Assembly (NCBI GenBank): GCA_964613665.1
Contig: CAZTIG010000015.1
Location: forward strand, 1-64,000
Direction of reading: 5' to 3'
From: CAZQFV01 sp964613665
Lineage (GTDB): Bacteria; Chloroflexota; Chloroflexia; DTKN01
DNA: 64,000 bases
The position numbers and the translations under genes are program-made. Positions within the stretch are counted from its first letter, which is position 1, and every line of letters starts with the position of its first letter. The notes beneath the pieces are model-generated. The model was not told the origin of the DNA, did not search any database, and saw nothing but the letters and a program-made list of their open reading frames with translations. Positions 42,195 to 50,584 of this stretch are shown here, in pieces.

Positions 42195-43613
42195 GTGAAA
42201 AGGCTGCTTCCGGTGCTCGTGCTGACGATCACCTGCGCGTTTCTGCCGACCAGCAGCAGGCATGCCCAAGGCATGGGGGCAACTTGTCCCGATCTCGCCC
42301 GTGCGCCATGGCCCGCTTCTGCCCGTCCCGATTCGACCTGGACCATCGCGATCGTGGATAGCGCGGGCTGGGCCGGGCGGTATACTTCTCTGGCCCTGGA
42401 CAGCAGCGGCTACCCGCACATCAGTTACTGTCTGTACGACATGGTCAAGGACACCTGCGTCGAGCTCAAGCACGCCTACCAGGACAGCGCCGGCTGGCAC
42501 ATCGAGGTAGTCGAGAGCGGCGACGGAGTGGGGTTTTTCACTTCCCTGGCCCTGGACAGCAGCGACCACCCGCACATCAGCTATGGCGACGAGGCCAATG
42601 ACGACCTCAAGTATGCCTACTTCGACGGGACCTGGCACACGGAGGTGGTCGATGCGGCGATCGATGTGGGCGTAGTGCCAGGGTCTGCGCTGGCGCTGGA
42701 CTCGGCCGGCCGACCGCACATCGCCTATCACGACAGCACCGACTCCGACCTCAAGTACGGCCACCTCGACGGCGCCGCGTGGGTCACGGAGTTCGTGGAT
42801 ACCGCAGGCAGCACGGGAATCTACCCCTCCCTGGCCCTGGACGGAAACGGCTACCCGCATATCAGCTACTTCAACGGCACGGACTGGGACCTCAAGTACG
42901 CCTATTGGACCGGCTCGGCCTGGCACATCGAAACCGCGGACGGGATCGACTCAGTGGGGATGGCCTGTTCGCTGGCGCTGGACTCGGCCGGCCGGCCGCA
43001 CATCAGCTACAACGACTTCACCCACAGCGACCTCAAGTACACCTACCACGACGGCGCGGCCTGGCACAACCAGACGATCGACGGCAACGGCAACACGGGC
43101 TGGGCCACCTCGCTGGCGCTGGACGGGCTGGGCCGGGCCCACATCAGCTACTACGACGGCACGACCGAGGACCTGAAGTACGCCTGTTTCGACGGCGACA
43201 CCTGGCAGATTGAAGCCGTAGACAGCGGGGGGCGGGTTGGGGAATACGGCTCCCTGGCCCTGGACGCCGCCGGCCAACCCCATGTCGCCTACTACGCCTA
43301 CACGGGCCACGATCTCAAGTACGCCTACGTGTGCGCGGCTCCTACGGGGGTACAGATCAACGGGCCGCGCACCGCCTTGGTCGACGCCCCGGCCAGCTAC
43401 GAGGCGGTGGCCCTCGCGGCGAGTCCACCCATCACCTTCACCTGGAGCAGCGGGGCCAGCGGCGCCCAGGCGCAGTACAGCTGGCCGCTGACCGGAACAT
43501 ACTCGATCCAGGTCACGGCGAGCAACGCCTGCGGAGCGGCGTCCGGCTCTCTGCAGGTGACCGTCATCGCGGCATGGCCCTATCAGATCTACCTGCCATT
43601 GATGACCAAGTGA
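42195..43613 (+). CDS. Secreted beta-propeller repeat protein with PKD-like domain and YLPL tail
   Basis: 472 residues from a GTG with AAAGGAGAGG upstream. The signal peptide is about 1-25. At least seven repeats of about 45 residues (SLALDS.G.PHISY then DLKYA..DG..W..E.VD) span about 50-380, enough for one propeller. A PKD/Ig-like domain follows (SYEAVALAASPPITFTWSSG), and the chain ends WPYQIYLPLMTK. The same repeat occurs in the genes at 59551 and 62224. It is probably a cell-surface binding protein. It is followed eight bases later by an unrelated gene. Confidence 0.85.
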   Translation: MKRLLPVLVLTITCAFLPTSSRHAQGMGATCPDLARAPWPASARPDSTWTIAIVDSAGWAGRYTSLALDSSGYPHISYCLYDMVKDTCVELKHAYQDSAGWHIEVVESGDGVGFFTSLALDSSDHPHISYGDEANDDLKYAYFDGTWHTEVVDAAIDVGVVPGSALALDSAGRPHIAYHDSTDSDLKYGHLDGAAWVTEFVDTAGSTGIYPSLALDGNGYPHISYFNGTDWDLKYAYWTGSAWHIETADGIDSVGMACSLALDSAGRPHISYNDFTHSDLKYTYHDGAAWHNQTIDGNGNTGWATSLALDGLGRAHISYYDGTTEDLKYACFDGDTWQIEAVDSGGRVGEYGSLALDAAGQPHVAYYAYTGHDLKYAYVCAAPTGVQINGPRTALVDAPASYEAVALAASPPITFTWSSGASGAQAQYSWPLTGTYSIQVTASNACGAASGSLQVTVIAAWPYQIYLPLMTK

Positions 43614-43621
43614 GGCCTCCC

Positions 43622-44437
43622 GTGGGCGTCGATACCTCCAAGGCCGTCTTCACAACCGGCGAGGTCGAGTTCATCATCGCGCAGCTCGATCAGGCAGCCG
43701 CGCGGGGCCTGCTCGCCCGACGAGCCGAGGCCAACCCCTACCTGTTGGCCTCTTACATGGGGGTGGAGGGGCACGGCATTTCGCCCAAGTGGAACGTCAA
43801 GGTGTACACCTTCAGCCCCAAGAAGCGCGGGCACAGCATCGTCTGCGTGGACCGGCTGGTGTTGGGCCAGATCGTCCAGGGCAACCTGGACTGCTTTACG
43901 CCCCCGGCGCTGCCGGTGCTGCGCATTGACGACGCCGGGTGGGGCTTCCCACTCTGCGGCGTGATGGTCGGGGTGTCCGACGAAGTCACGGTCGAGACGG
44001 CTACCGTTCCCGTGGAGTACTTCCGCGACGATGGCCCGAATCGCTTTGAAACAAAGCGCTACCTGAAGAAGTACGCCGAGCTGGCCGTGCGGCTCCTGGA
44101 GCGTTTCGGCGCGACCCCGCAGACGCAGCGCATCGAGATCTGCTCGGGGTACGTGAACCAGCCGCTGCGGGAGAGGCTGCGCCAGATGGGCTACGACGCG
44201 CGGGTGGTGGAGATACGCGGGCTGCTGCAGGAAAGGCTCGAGGCGCTGTACCGGGCCTACGTGCTGGCCGAGACCGGGGCCGACATCTACTACGACCCCA
44301 AGGCCCTACCCCAGAAAGAGATCCCCCACCGGTATCGCGAGAGCCTGGCGTTCGGACTGCGCAGCTGCCCCCACCTGGTCAAGACCGGATGGCAGGCGCT
44401 CGGCGGCAAGGCCACGAGCGGTCGAGGGTACCCTTGA
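43622..44437 (+). CDS. Protein of unknown function, possible RNase H-like fold
   Basis: 271 residues from a GTG with GAGG upstream. The sequence has a beta-rich core with an acidic strand (LPVLRIDDAGWGFPLCGVMVG) and later RIEICSGYVNQPLRERLRQMGY followed by RVVEIRG and two helices, which is compatible with an RNase H or RuvC-type layout: Asp, then Glu, then a late acidic residue. I do not recognise the family. It follows the propeller protein by eight bases and may share its transcript. Its RNase H assignment is tentative. Confidence 0.65.
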   Translation: MGVDTSKAVFTTGEVEFIIAQLDQAAARGLLARRAEANPYLLASYMGVEGHGISPKWNVKVYTFSPKKRGHSIVCVDRLVLGQIVQGNLDCFTPPALPVLRIDDAGWGFPLCGVMVGVSDEVTVETATVPVEYFRDDGPNRFETKRYLKKYAELAVRLLERFGATPQTQRIEICSGYVNQPLRERLRQMGYDARVVEIRGLLQERLEALYRAYVLAETGADIYYDPKALPQKEIPHRYRESLAFGLRSCPHLVKTGWQALGGKATSGRGYP

Positions 44438-44495
44438 GCGTGGGGCTTCCGGCCCTGCGCCGACTACCCCGGCTAACGCCTGGGAAAGCACAAGC

Positions 44496-45271
44496 CTACC
44501 TTTCCGCCCACACCCACACCACGCGCCCCACTCTCATCGAGCGCACCTTGCCCTTGCGGGCCCAGTGGCGGACCCTCTCCGCCGGCACGCCCCACTTCTC
44601 GCCGGCTGCCGTGGCCCTGATCCACCCCGGCGGCACCACCAGCCCTGCGAGGCTGGCTTCCTCGACAAACCACCGGCCCCCAACTTCTGGCCGCGGATCC
44701 GCTCCTGCTGAATCCACTGGACGATCGTCCCGGGGTCCATCCGCGTCTTTGCGGCGGCCTCCCTGGTGGTGATCCAGCCCGGCCGGGGCGTCTGCTCCGC
44801 CACCGCGACCTCCTCCACGATCCACTGGCCGTTGTACTTGCGGCCCGGCAGGTAGCCTGCTTCGACCCGCGCCACGACGTCGGCCTGGCTGACCCCCAGC
44901 CGGGTTCCGGCCTCGCGCGCCGTCAGCCAACCTGATGGGATCGTGCGCCGGGCGATGGCCGCCGCGAGATCGTGCCGGTCCACCTGCCAGCGCATCCCGC
45001 TCTTGCGGGCGCGGATCCGGCCAGCCTTGACCAGTGCCCGCACCCGCCCGTAGGAGAGCCCGATCTCCTGGGCCGCGACGTGCAGCCAGGCCCAGCCCGG
45101 CGGCGGGAGCCAGGCTTCCAGGGAAGCGATGCGGATCCAGACGTAGCGCCCCTGGTAGATCCGCTGCACGTGCCCGTATTGGATCAGCTTGTACAGCTGA
45201 CCATAGGTCAGGTGGTAGCGGTCGGCCGCTTCCTGAATGGGCATGTAGTGGTCGTGGATGTCCTCGAACAT
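44496..45271 (-). CDS. Tandem helix-turn-helix array protein, frameshifted near 44680
   Basis: The minus-strand gene starts MFEDIHDHYMPIQEAADRYHLTYGQLYKLIQ with GAGGTG upstream. Four to five repeats of the excisionase/HTH_17 type follow (PPPGWAWLHVAAQEIGLSYGRVRALVKAGRIRA; PSGWLTAREAGTRLGV; RPGWITTREAAAKTRM). The frame breaks in a run of five G near 44680, and the end continues in another frame (GRWFVEEASLAGL.. to VWVWAER, stop at 44496). One extra G would restore it, so this may be sequence error or a recent mutation. Such arrays usually bind DNA at repeated sites; control of the adjacent element is likely. Confidence 0.8.
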
Positions 45272-45295
45272 GGCGGCACCTCGCTCGTTGCTGCC

Positions 45296-45324
45296 ATTGT
45301 ACTATGCCCCGGCAGCAGGCGCAA
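45296..45324 (-). promoter_or_regulatory. Promoter of the HTH-array gene (shared -35 box type)
   Basis: On the minus strand TTGCGC (45319-45324) and TACAAT (45296-45301) with 17-base spacing. The -35 is preceded by AT, giving ATTTGCGC as at 45380 and 47782. Confidence 0.65.
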
Positions 45325-45381
45325 ATCTACCCCCATGCGGTTGCCTGAGTATGGTCCCATCGGGGAGCCCCCGCCGCTGAT

Positions 45382-45410
45382 TTGCGCTTTCTGCCCAGCT
45401 GTGCTATAGT
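45382..45410 (+). promoter_or_regulatory. Promoter of small RNA copy 1
   Basis: TTGCGC (45382-45387) and TATAGT (45405-45410), spacing 17. It is divergent from the HTH-array promoter with 57 bases between the -35 boxes. Confidence 0.65.
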
Positions 45411-45416
45411 GCTCGT

Positions 45417-45491
45417 ACTCCCTTCCCCTAGTGCCCCTGGTGGGCCGGGTGGTCCCTCTAAAGGCCGCCCGTCCACCAGGGGGAGTTTTTT
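45417..45491 (+). ncRNA. Small RNA copy 1 with strong terminator hairpin
   Basis: After the promoter the sequence reads GTACTCCCTTCCCCTAGTG, then CCCCTGGTGG (45434-45443) pairs with CCACCAGGGG (45473-45482), followed by a TTTTTT run ending at 45491. Copy 2 at 47819-47894 shares the 5' segment and hairpin stem. It converges on the truncated primase gene that ends at 45501. Confidence 0.65.
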
Positions 45492-45500
45492 CAGATGGGG

Positions 45501-45812
45501 TCAACGCAGCAGGTGACCCAGCCGGGCCACTTCCTCCCGGTGGCTCAAGCCCTCCAAGCGGCAAAAGAGCTCAAACGCATCTCCCCCCAGCGGCTGCCGG
45601 CCGCTCCCGTCCTCCCCGTGGAAGCAGATCCACCAGCCCTCCTGTCGGTTGACCCCGAAAGAAGGGTGGCGATCCGGTGGGTGGAAGGGGCAACTGCCCA
45701 TCCCGGTCTGGGGGTCCAGGCAGGTAACAGCGAAAGCGAGTTCCCACACGTCCAGCAGCGCGTTCAGCCGGGCGATGGGGCTGCCCGCCCCGCGCCGGCC
45801 GGCGCGGGGAGA
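45501..45812 (-). pseudogene. Truncated duplicate of the primase C-terminal zinc-finger region
   Basis: The minus frame matches the C-terminal part of the primase at 47904-48827: VWELAF..VT..DPQTGMGSCPFHPPDRHPSFGVN.. GWWICFHG and ..FELFCRLEGLSHREEVARLGHLL. The finger ligands (CPFH, CFH) are retained but the catalytic primase domain is absent. Upstream the frame loses homology near 45812 and meets a TAG. It was duplicated together with the neighbouring small RNA. Confidence 0.8.
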
Positions 45813-45833
45813 ACATCCGGGTGTCCTTCTTCC

Positions 45834-46193
45834 CTACAGCAGCCCCAGCAACCCCGTAGCCTCCAACTGCTCGATCAGATCTCTCCGCTCCCGCCGCAGG
45901 AAGCGGAGGCGGCCTTTCTTGAGCGGGTGCGCCCGGCCGACCTCCAGCACCAACCTGGCCAGATGAGCAAGCTCCGGGTTTGCGGAGGCCGCAAGCGTTT
46001 CGAGCCGGCCCAGGTTCTGCGTGGAAATGTTGGACTGGCTCAAGAAACCATAGATATCCTCTTCGTCCTCAGCCGCCTGCCTCTCCTCTTTCGGCCGCCG
46101 CATACAGTCCTGGCACACGTGCATCTTGTGCCCACGGCCGGAGAACTTTTCGTTGGGCCGGTAGCGGCCGCAGATTCTACAATAGTGCGGCAT
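45834..46193 (-). CDS. Small zinc-finger protein
   Basis: 119 residues; the ATG has GGAGAG upstream. The N-terminus has a four-Cys zinc site: CRICGRYRPNEKFSGRGHK then VCQDC (CxxC..CxxC). The C-terminal half is helical (about 55-119) and charged. The KFSG.GHK pattern is seen in short proteins of unknown role in bacteria and phage-like elements (recalled). It lies immediately upstream on the genome of the ATPase at 46223 and is probably co-transcribed with it. Function unknown. Confidence 0.75.
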   Translation of the reverse strand: MPHYCRICGRYRPNEKFSGRGHKMHVCQDCMRRPKEERQAAEDEEDIYGFLSQSNISTQNLGRLETLAASANPELAHLARLVLEVGRAHPLKKGRLRFLRRERRDLIEQLEATGLLGLL

Positions 46194-46222
46194 AGGCTCT
46201 CTCCTGCCGGCACTTCTCCCGG

Positions 46223-47665
46223 CTATCCGGTAGTCCTGCTTTCCAATCCCCGCCGCAGGTCGGCATCGAGCTGGGCGGCGTCAACCAACTGGACACCCAG
46301 GGCCTTGGCCTCGCGGCGTGCGGCCGGGGAGAAGCCGGCGCGGGCGAAAAGGACGTAGTGCGTCTTCCAGCCGGCGCCCAGGGCCGGGAGATGCTTGACG
46401 ACCTGGGGCCCTTTGTGCTGCACCAGGTCGCGGACCACCTCCCGCCCCACGGAATCCAGGCCCCACTTGCACTCCCCGATCAGGACGCTATGCTCCTCCC
46501 AGTTCAGCCCGACGACGTCGGCCTGGACCACCCGACTCCAGTGGGAGCCGACCTCGCGGATGGTCACGGGCAACTTCCCGGCCCGGCTCTGCTCGAGGAC
46601 CCAGCGCCGGCATAGCTCCTCGAAGGCGGTGGCCCCGACAAAGGCCCGCAGCCCCTCATAGATGCCGGCGACTACGCGGTCCGGCTGGTAGTCCACCTCC
46701 TCCTGGTAGGGGGCCACGAAGCGGAAGTAGAAGCGGAAGAAGGGGTCCAGCAGGTGATAGCGCCCGTGGCGCGAGCGGTCGCGCTGCGCCGGCGGGACGG
46801 TGATCGGCGTCCGGCGCTCCACCAGGTGCAGCTCCTGCAGGCGGGCCAGGTAGGCGGAGAGATGGCCGCTGCCGATCATCGTGGCCGCGGAGAGTTCGGC
46901 CAGGGTGTGGTTGCCGGCCCCCAGCGCCCGGATCACCGACAGGTACGAGGTGGGCTCGCGGAGCTCGTCGTACAGCAGAAATGCCGGCTCAGCCAGGAAG
47001 GGGCTTCCCGGCGTCAGCATCTTGTGGATGTTGTCCAGCAGGCTCTGCCCTCGGTCGAGCCAGGTCCAATAGGCCGGCACGCCGCCCACGATGGCGTAGC
47101 CAGCCACCCGTTCCTCAACGGACCAGGTCGGGAAGAACTCTTCCAGGCTGGCATACGGGAGCGGGCGCAGGCACCACTGGCCGGTGAAGCGTCCAAAGAG
47201 CGGCGATTGATAGGTGAGCAAGTCTTCCATCGCGTGGACGTGTGAGCCGCAGAGGACGATCAAGAGCTGCGAGTCCTGGAACAACTGGTCCCAGGCGTGC
47301 TGGAGCGAGGAGAGCATACCGGCCTCGGCTGCGGCGGCGTAGCTGAACTCGTCGACGATCAGGATGTGCCGCCGGCCGGCGTAGAAGTTGGCGATGGCCT
47401 GCCAGCAGGCGGCCCAGGAATCGAAGCGGACCTGCTGCACGCCGGCAACCCGGTCGTACAGCCGGCTCCGCTGCAGCACGGCGGACTCCTTCTGCGCAGC
47501 CCAGTAGGTGTAGGGGACACCGGTGCCCTCGATCCAGTGTCGCAGCAGCAGGGTCTTGCCGATGCGCCGGCGGCCGTAGAGCAGGATCAGCTGCGCCGGA
47601 CCGGGGTGCGCGCGGTGCAGCACGGAATCCAGAAAAATCAGTTCCGCCTGGCGGTTGACGAACAT
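46223..47665 (-). CDS. AAA ATPase with C-terminal nuclease-like DUF234 domain
   Basis: 480 residues starting MFVNRQAELIFLDSVLHR with GGAGGA upstream. P-loop LLYGRRRIGKT near 30-40, Walker B ILIVDEFSY near 113-121, and sensor region LLIVLCGSHV follow the archaeal-ATPase (ATPase_2) pattern. A winged helix then leads to a DUF234-type domain with VLIGECKWG (E-x-K), a restriction-endonuclease-like core. These proteins are often mobile or toxin-like solitary genes. Its promoter and a 36-base operator-like palindrome lie directly upstream. It sits between the duplicated primase-tail/small-RNA repeats, as if inserted as a cassette. Confidence 0.85.
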   Translation of the reverse strand: MFVNRQAELIFLDSVLHRAHPGPAQLILLYGRRRIGKTLLLRHWIEGTGVPYTYWAAQKESAVLQRSRLYDRVAGVQQVRFDSWAACWQAIANFYAGRRHILIVDEFSYAAAAEAGMLSSLQHAWDQLFQDSQLLIVLCGSHVHAMEDLLTYQSPLFGRFTGQWCLRPLPYASLEEFFPTWSVEERVAGYAIVGGVPAYWTWLDRGQSLLDNIHKMLTPGSPFLAEPAFLLYDELREPTSYLSVIRALGAGNHTLAELSAATMIGSGHLSAYLARLQELHLVERRTPITVPPAQRDRSRHGRYHLLDPFFRFYFRFVAPYQEEVDYQPDRVVAGIYEGLRAFVGATAFEELCRRWVLEQSRAGKLPVTIREVGSHWSRVVQADVVGLNWEEHSVLIGECKWGLDSVGREVVRDLVQHKGPQVVKHLPALGAGWKTHYVLFARAGFSPAARREAKALGVQLVDAAQLDADLRRGLESRTTG

Positions 47666-47683
47666 GGGCGTCTCCTCCGAATA

Positions 47684-47719
47684 AGCTACACGCCGATTAG
47701 TCTAATCAGAATGTAGCCT
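47684..47719 (-). promoter_or_regulatory. Operator-like palindrome at the ATPase promoter
   Basis: AGCTACA..GATTAG-T-CTAATC..TGTAGCCT forms an interrupted dyad with a perfect core GATTAGTCTAATC at 47695-47707. It lies just downstream of the -10 box and before the RBS, ideal for repression. The ATPase's own winged helix or the HTH-array protein could bind it; neither is proven. Confidence 0.65.
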
Positions 47720-47749
47720 ATTCTACCATCGGCGACCGGGCTTTGTCAA
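47720..47749 (-). promoter_or_regulatory. Promoter of the ATPase gene
   Basis: Minus strand: TTGACA (47744-47749) and TAGAAT (47720-47725), spacing 18. The operator-like dyad at 47684-47719 abuts it. Confidence 0.65.
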
Positions 47750-47783
47750 GTCGAAACTCTTCTTTGCGCCCTGGCCATTGGAT

Positions 47784-47812
47784 TTGCGCCATTACTCCGG
47801 CGGTGGTATAAT
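47784..47812 (+). promoter_or_regulatory. Promoter of small RNA copy 2
   Basis: TTGCGC (47784-47789) and TATAAT (47807-47812), spacing 17; the third instance of the ATTTGCGC -35 box. Confidence 0.7.
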
Positions 47813-47818
47813 AGTGGT

Positions 47819-47894
47819 ACTCCCTTCCCCTAGTGCCCCTGGTGGACGGCTCGCTCCTTAGGGGGGGCATCCCGTCCACCAGGGGGTGTTTTTT
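47819..47894 (+). ncRNA. Small RNA copy 2 with strong terminator hairpin
   Basis: It shares GTACTCCCTTCCCCTAGTG with copy 1. CCCCTGGTGGACGG pairs with CCGTCCACCAGGGG, followed by GTTTTTT. The 5' CCCCTA can also pair with TAGGGG inside the hairpin loop, an alternative fold that copy 1 has lost. It ends ten bases before the primase stop on the other strand, so transcription is convergent and antisense effects on primase mRNA are possible. Confidence 0.7.
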
Positions 47895-47903
47895 CAAGAA
47901 GGC

Positions 47904-48827
47904 TCAACACAGCAGATACCCCAGTCTGGCCACGCCCTCCCGGTGAGAGAGCCCGTTCAGCCGGCAGTAGAGCTCGAAGGCGTCCCCGCCCATCGGTCGG
48001 CGTCCGCTCCCGTCTGCGCCGTGGAAGCATATCCACCAGCCCTCCCACCGGTTCACCCCGAAGGAAGGGCGGCGGTCCGGCGGGTGGAAGGGGCAAGAAC
48101 CCATCCCGGTCTGCGGGTCCACGTGGGTGACGCTGGAAGCGAGCTCCCACACATCCAGGAGCCGGTTCAGCCAGGCGATGGGACTGCCCGCACGCGCCGG
48201 CCGGCGTTGCGGCGGGGCAGCCGCCTCGGACACGTCCCGGACCGGCCGGGGACGGTCAAGCGCGCGGATCGCTGCCGCCGGCGCCCGGCCGCGCCACAGC
48301 GCCGCGAGCTGCTCGGCCACGTCGCCCGGTTTCTCGAACAGATACCGCTGCCCGTCCAGCCGGTGGACGCCAAAGGGCCCGCGCACGAGCGAGCCGTAGG
48401 GGGCGCGGTCCTGCCGGGGGTAGAGCTCGACGGCCCCGGCCAGGACCAGCCGGTCGAGGTAGGAGAGCCCCACCCGCCGGGCGCAGTCTGCCAGCACCAG
48501 CTCGTCGAAGAATACCCACAGGTGACCGCCGCGCCGGCTCAGCTCGAGGTGAGCGGGGATACCGTCCGCCGCGAGCGCTTCCTTCAAGCGGTGGAGGCCG
48601 TCCCACCCCTGCCGGTCATCGGCGTCGAAGCACAGCCAGCGGCACCGCCCCTCGTGCAGGGCGTACCACCCTGCGGTGACGCAGCCGCCCAGGTGGGCCC
48701 GGAGCAGGAGGTCGGTGACCGGGGCCGGCACGCGGAAATAGCCCCCATCCGACCGCTGCAGGGCATAGGTGTCGCCGCGCACGACGAAGAGCGCCCGGTA
48801 CAGGGCGCGGGCGTCACTCCCAATCAT
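47904..48827 (-). CDS. AEP-type primase with C-terminal CHC2-like zinc finger
   Basis: 307 residues; the ATG has GGAG upstream. The archaeo-eukaryotic primase core shows WLCFDADD at 65-71 (metal-binding acidic motif), LSRRGGHLWVFF near 96-107 (His motif) and SLVRGPFGVHR near 146-156, as in primases of the TOTE/LigD-related type. A zinc finger follows at about 225-290 (CPFH and CFH), as in DnaG-type CHC2 domains. It would prime DNA synthesis for the element that also encodes the clamp and SNF2 proteins. The gene's tail is duplicated at 45501-45812. Confidence 0.85.
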   Translation of the reverse strand: MIGSDARALYRALFVVRGDTYALQRSDGGYFRVPAPVTDLLLRAHLGGCVTAGWYALHEGRCRWLCFDADDRQGWDGLHRLKEALAADGIPAHLELSRRGGHLWVFFDELVLADCARRVGLSYLDRLVLAGAVELYPRQDRAPYGSLVRGPFGVHRLDGQRYLFEKPGDVAEQLAALWRGRAPAAAIRALDRPRPVRDVSEAAAPPQRRPARAGSPIAWLNRLLDVWELASSVTHVDPQTGMGSCPFHPPDRRPSFGVNRWEGWWICFHGADGSGRRPMGGDAFELYCRLNGLSHREGVARLGYLLC

Positions 48828-48845
48828 CGCCGTCTCCTGGGGCTA

Positions 48846-49121
48846 CTACGGCCCGCGTTTCTCCAGCACGGCCACAGCCAGCAGGGCCGGGTGGTCCGGC
48901 AGCGCCTCCGGGAAGGGCACGTCCGCGGCCGGCCCCCGGTCGTCCACCGCCTCGACGGCGATCTCCCCGCTTTCGGCGATGAGGGGCGAGCGGTTCAGGA
49001 CCTTTTGCCAGAACACTTCGACCGCCTGGCCCGCATCCAGGGCCTGGACCTGGGCCAGGAAGGTGCGGCCGGCCTGGTGGTAGAGGAGGCCGAAGACGTG
49101 CCAGGCTGGAAGATTGGTCAC
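48846..49121 (-). CDS. Small protein, unknown, in the replication cluster
   Basis: 91 residues from a GTG with AAGGGAG upstream; its stop is 18 bases before the primase start. The sequence is NLPAWHVFGLLYHQAGRTF, then an acidic middle and DHPALLAVAVLE. No family is recognised. Close spacing and good RBS suggest a real gene co-transcribed with the primase. Confidence 0.65.
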   Translation of the reverse strand: MTNLPAWHVFGLLYHQAGRTFLAQVQALDAGQAVEVFWQKVLNRSPLIAESGEIAVEAVDDRGPAADVPFPEALPDHPALLAVAVLEKRGP

Positions 49122-49254
49122 GGGTGTGCTCCCTTTCCTATTGGCTGTCCCTGTGCTTTCTAAGCTGCTTATCCTAACCTGCTCAGATTCTGTTCTGGAG
49201 AGGGTGTCAAGCTGCGCGCTGCTCCCGTCGCTGCTCTCCTGCCCTTGTTCTCGC

Positions 49255-50349
49255 TCACTTGCTCATCGGCATGACTACGTCGCAGCCGGCGATCGGCTTG
49301 CCTTCCGCCTCGAACTCGAAGAGCACCGGACGGTGCGGTTCCCGGGCGTAGGCCACGACCGTGGCCTCGTCCGGCGCCCCCGCCAGGACCAGGTTCAACC
49401 GGCGGGCGTCCAGGGAGACGGTGACGCCGGCCCCGGAGACGGCTGCGGGGACCTCTGCCCGGCCGGTTCCGTCCTCGCCGCTGGCGGCGACGGAAACCGC
49501 CCCGTCCTGGAGGGCCAGGTCGCAGAGGCCGGAAAAGCCGGCCACCGCGCCCAGTGCCCGGCGCAGCTCCCCTGCCGGGAATGCGGCCCGGGTCGCCCCG
49601 TCCTTGTCCGGGACGATGGCCTCGTAGTTGGGCAGCCTGCCTTCCTCCAGGGCCGCGCGGGCGCGCAGCCGGGCCGGAGAGGTGGCGATCAGGAGCGCGT
49701 TCGCCGCGGCTTCCAGCCGGACCGTCTCCGTCTCCTCGAGTAAGCCGGCCAGCCGCCCGAGCTGTACGCTGGCCAGCAGCTCCACGTCGCGGGCCGCTGG
49801 CTCGGCCGGTTCGACGTAGCGCAGGGCGAGCTGGAACCCGTCCGCGGCGGCAATGAGCAGTCGCCCCCCGCGGGCCAGGACCCAGATCGTCCGCGCCCAG
49901 GCGCGCTGGGCGTCGTCGGGCGTGGGCACGCCGCGCACGTGCTGGAGGGCCGCCCTCAAGGGCGCGGCGGCGAACTCGCCCAGGAAGACCGTCTCTCCAG
50001 ATGTCTCTTCGACGGCGGGGAAGCCGGCCGGGTCCAGGTCGCCGGGCAGCGTCGTCGTGCTGCTCCCGGCGCGCAAAGTGATCCCCTTCTCGGTCGTGGC
50101 CAGGTCCACGACCTCCTCCCCGTGCAGCGTGTCCAGGACGCCGGGCCGGAGGAGCACGGCGCCCTCCTCCCAGACCACCGCTGGGAGCGCCGCCACGACG
50201 GCCGTGGTGATGTTGGTGGCCGCGGCGGTGGCACCGCCGTTGGCGCGGACCAGCAGGTGGTTCAGCTCCGGGGGGCCGTACTTCGTCCCGGTCCACGGGG
50301 CCAGCCGCTTCAGGATCTGGATGCCTTCGCGGTTGAGCACGATCTTCAT
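49255..50349 (-). CDS. Divergent DNA polymerase III beta clamp (DnaN-like)
   Basis: 364 residues, the usual clamp length. A three-domain pattern is visible: AAADGFQLALR near 170 matches the clamp DGxRL motif, LPNYEAIVPDK near 240 matches the P-(D/N)-Y-x-x-(I/V)-x-P motif, and the end ..CDVVMPMSK matches the (V)-MP-(M/L) tail. It is very Ala/Gly-rich and unlike a chromosomal copy, so I read it as an element-borne sliding clamp. AAGAAGGAGG lies upstream of the ATG. A short upstream frame ends QLPLPL (see findings). Confidence 0.82.
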   Translation of the reverse strand: MKIVLNREGIQILKRLAPWTGTKYGPPELNHLLVRANGGATAAATNITTAVVAALPAVVWEEGAVLLRPGVLDTLHGEEVVDLATTEKGITLRAGSSTTTLPGDLDPAGFPAVEETSGETVFLGEFAAAPLRAALQHVRGVPTPDDAQRAWARTIWVLARGGRLLIAAADGFQLALRYVEPAEPAARDVELLASVQLGRLAGLLEETETVRLEAAANALLIATSPARLRARAALEEGRLPNYEAIVPDKDGATRAAFPAGELRRALGAVAGFSGLCDLALQDGAVSVAASGEDGTGRAEVPAAVSGAGVTVSLDARRLNLVLAGAPDEATVVAYAREPHRPVLFEFEAEGKPIAGCDVVMPMSK

Positions 50350-50584
50350 GGCGACCTCCTTCTTTCTTATAGCGGCAGCGGCAACTGCACCGCCGCCGGC
50401 GCACGATCACCAGCGTCATCGTATCCATTCCCATTCAAGGAAAATGGAGAGCCCCCACGTTCCAGGCAGCAGGTTGATGCCCACCTGAAGTGCCCCCTGC
50501 TGTCGAAAGTACCACGGGAATCTGGCGCCTGACGTAGTGCAAAAACCTATTCTCAAACTGGCTGTCATTTCGGTTGTCTCCTTT

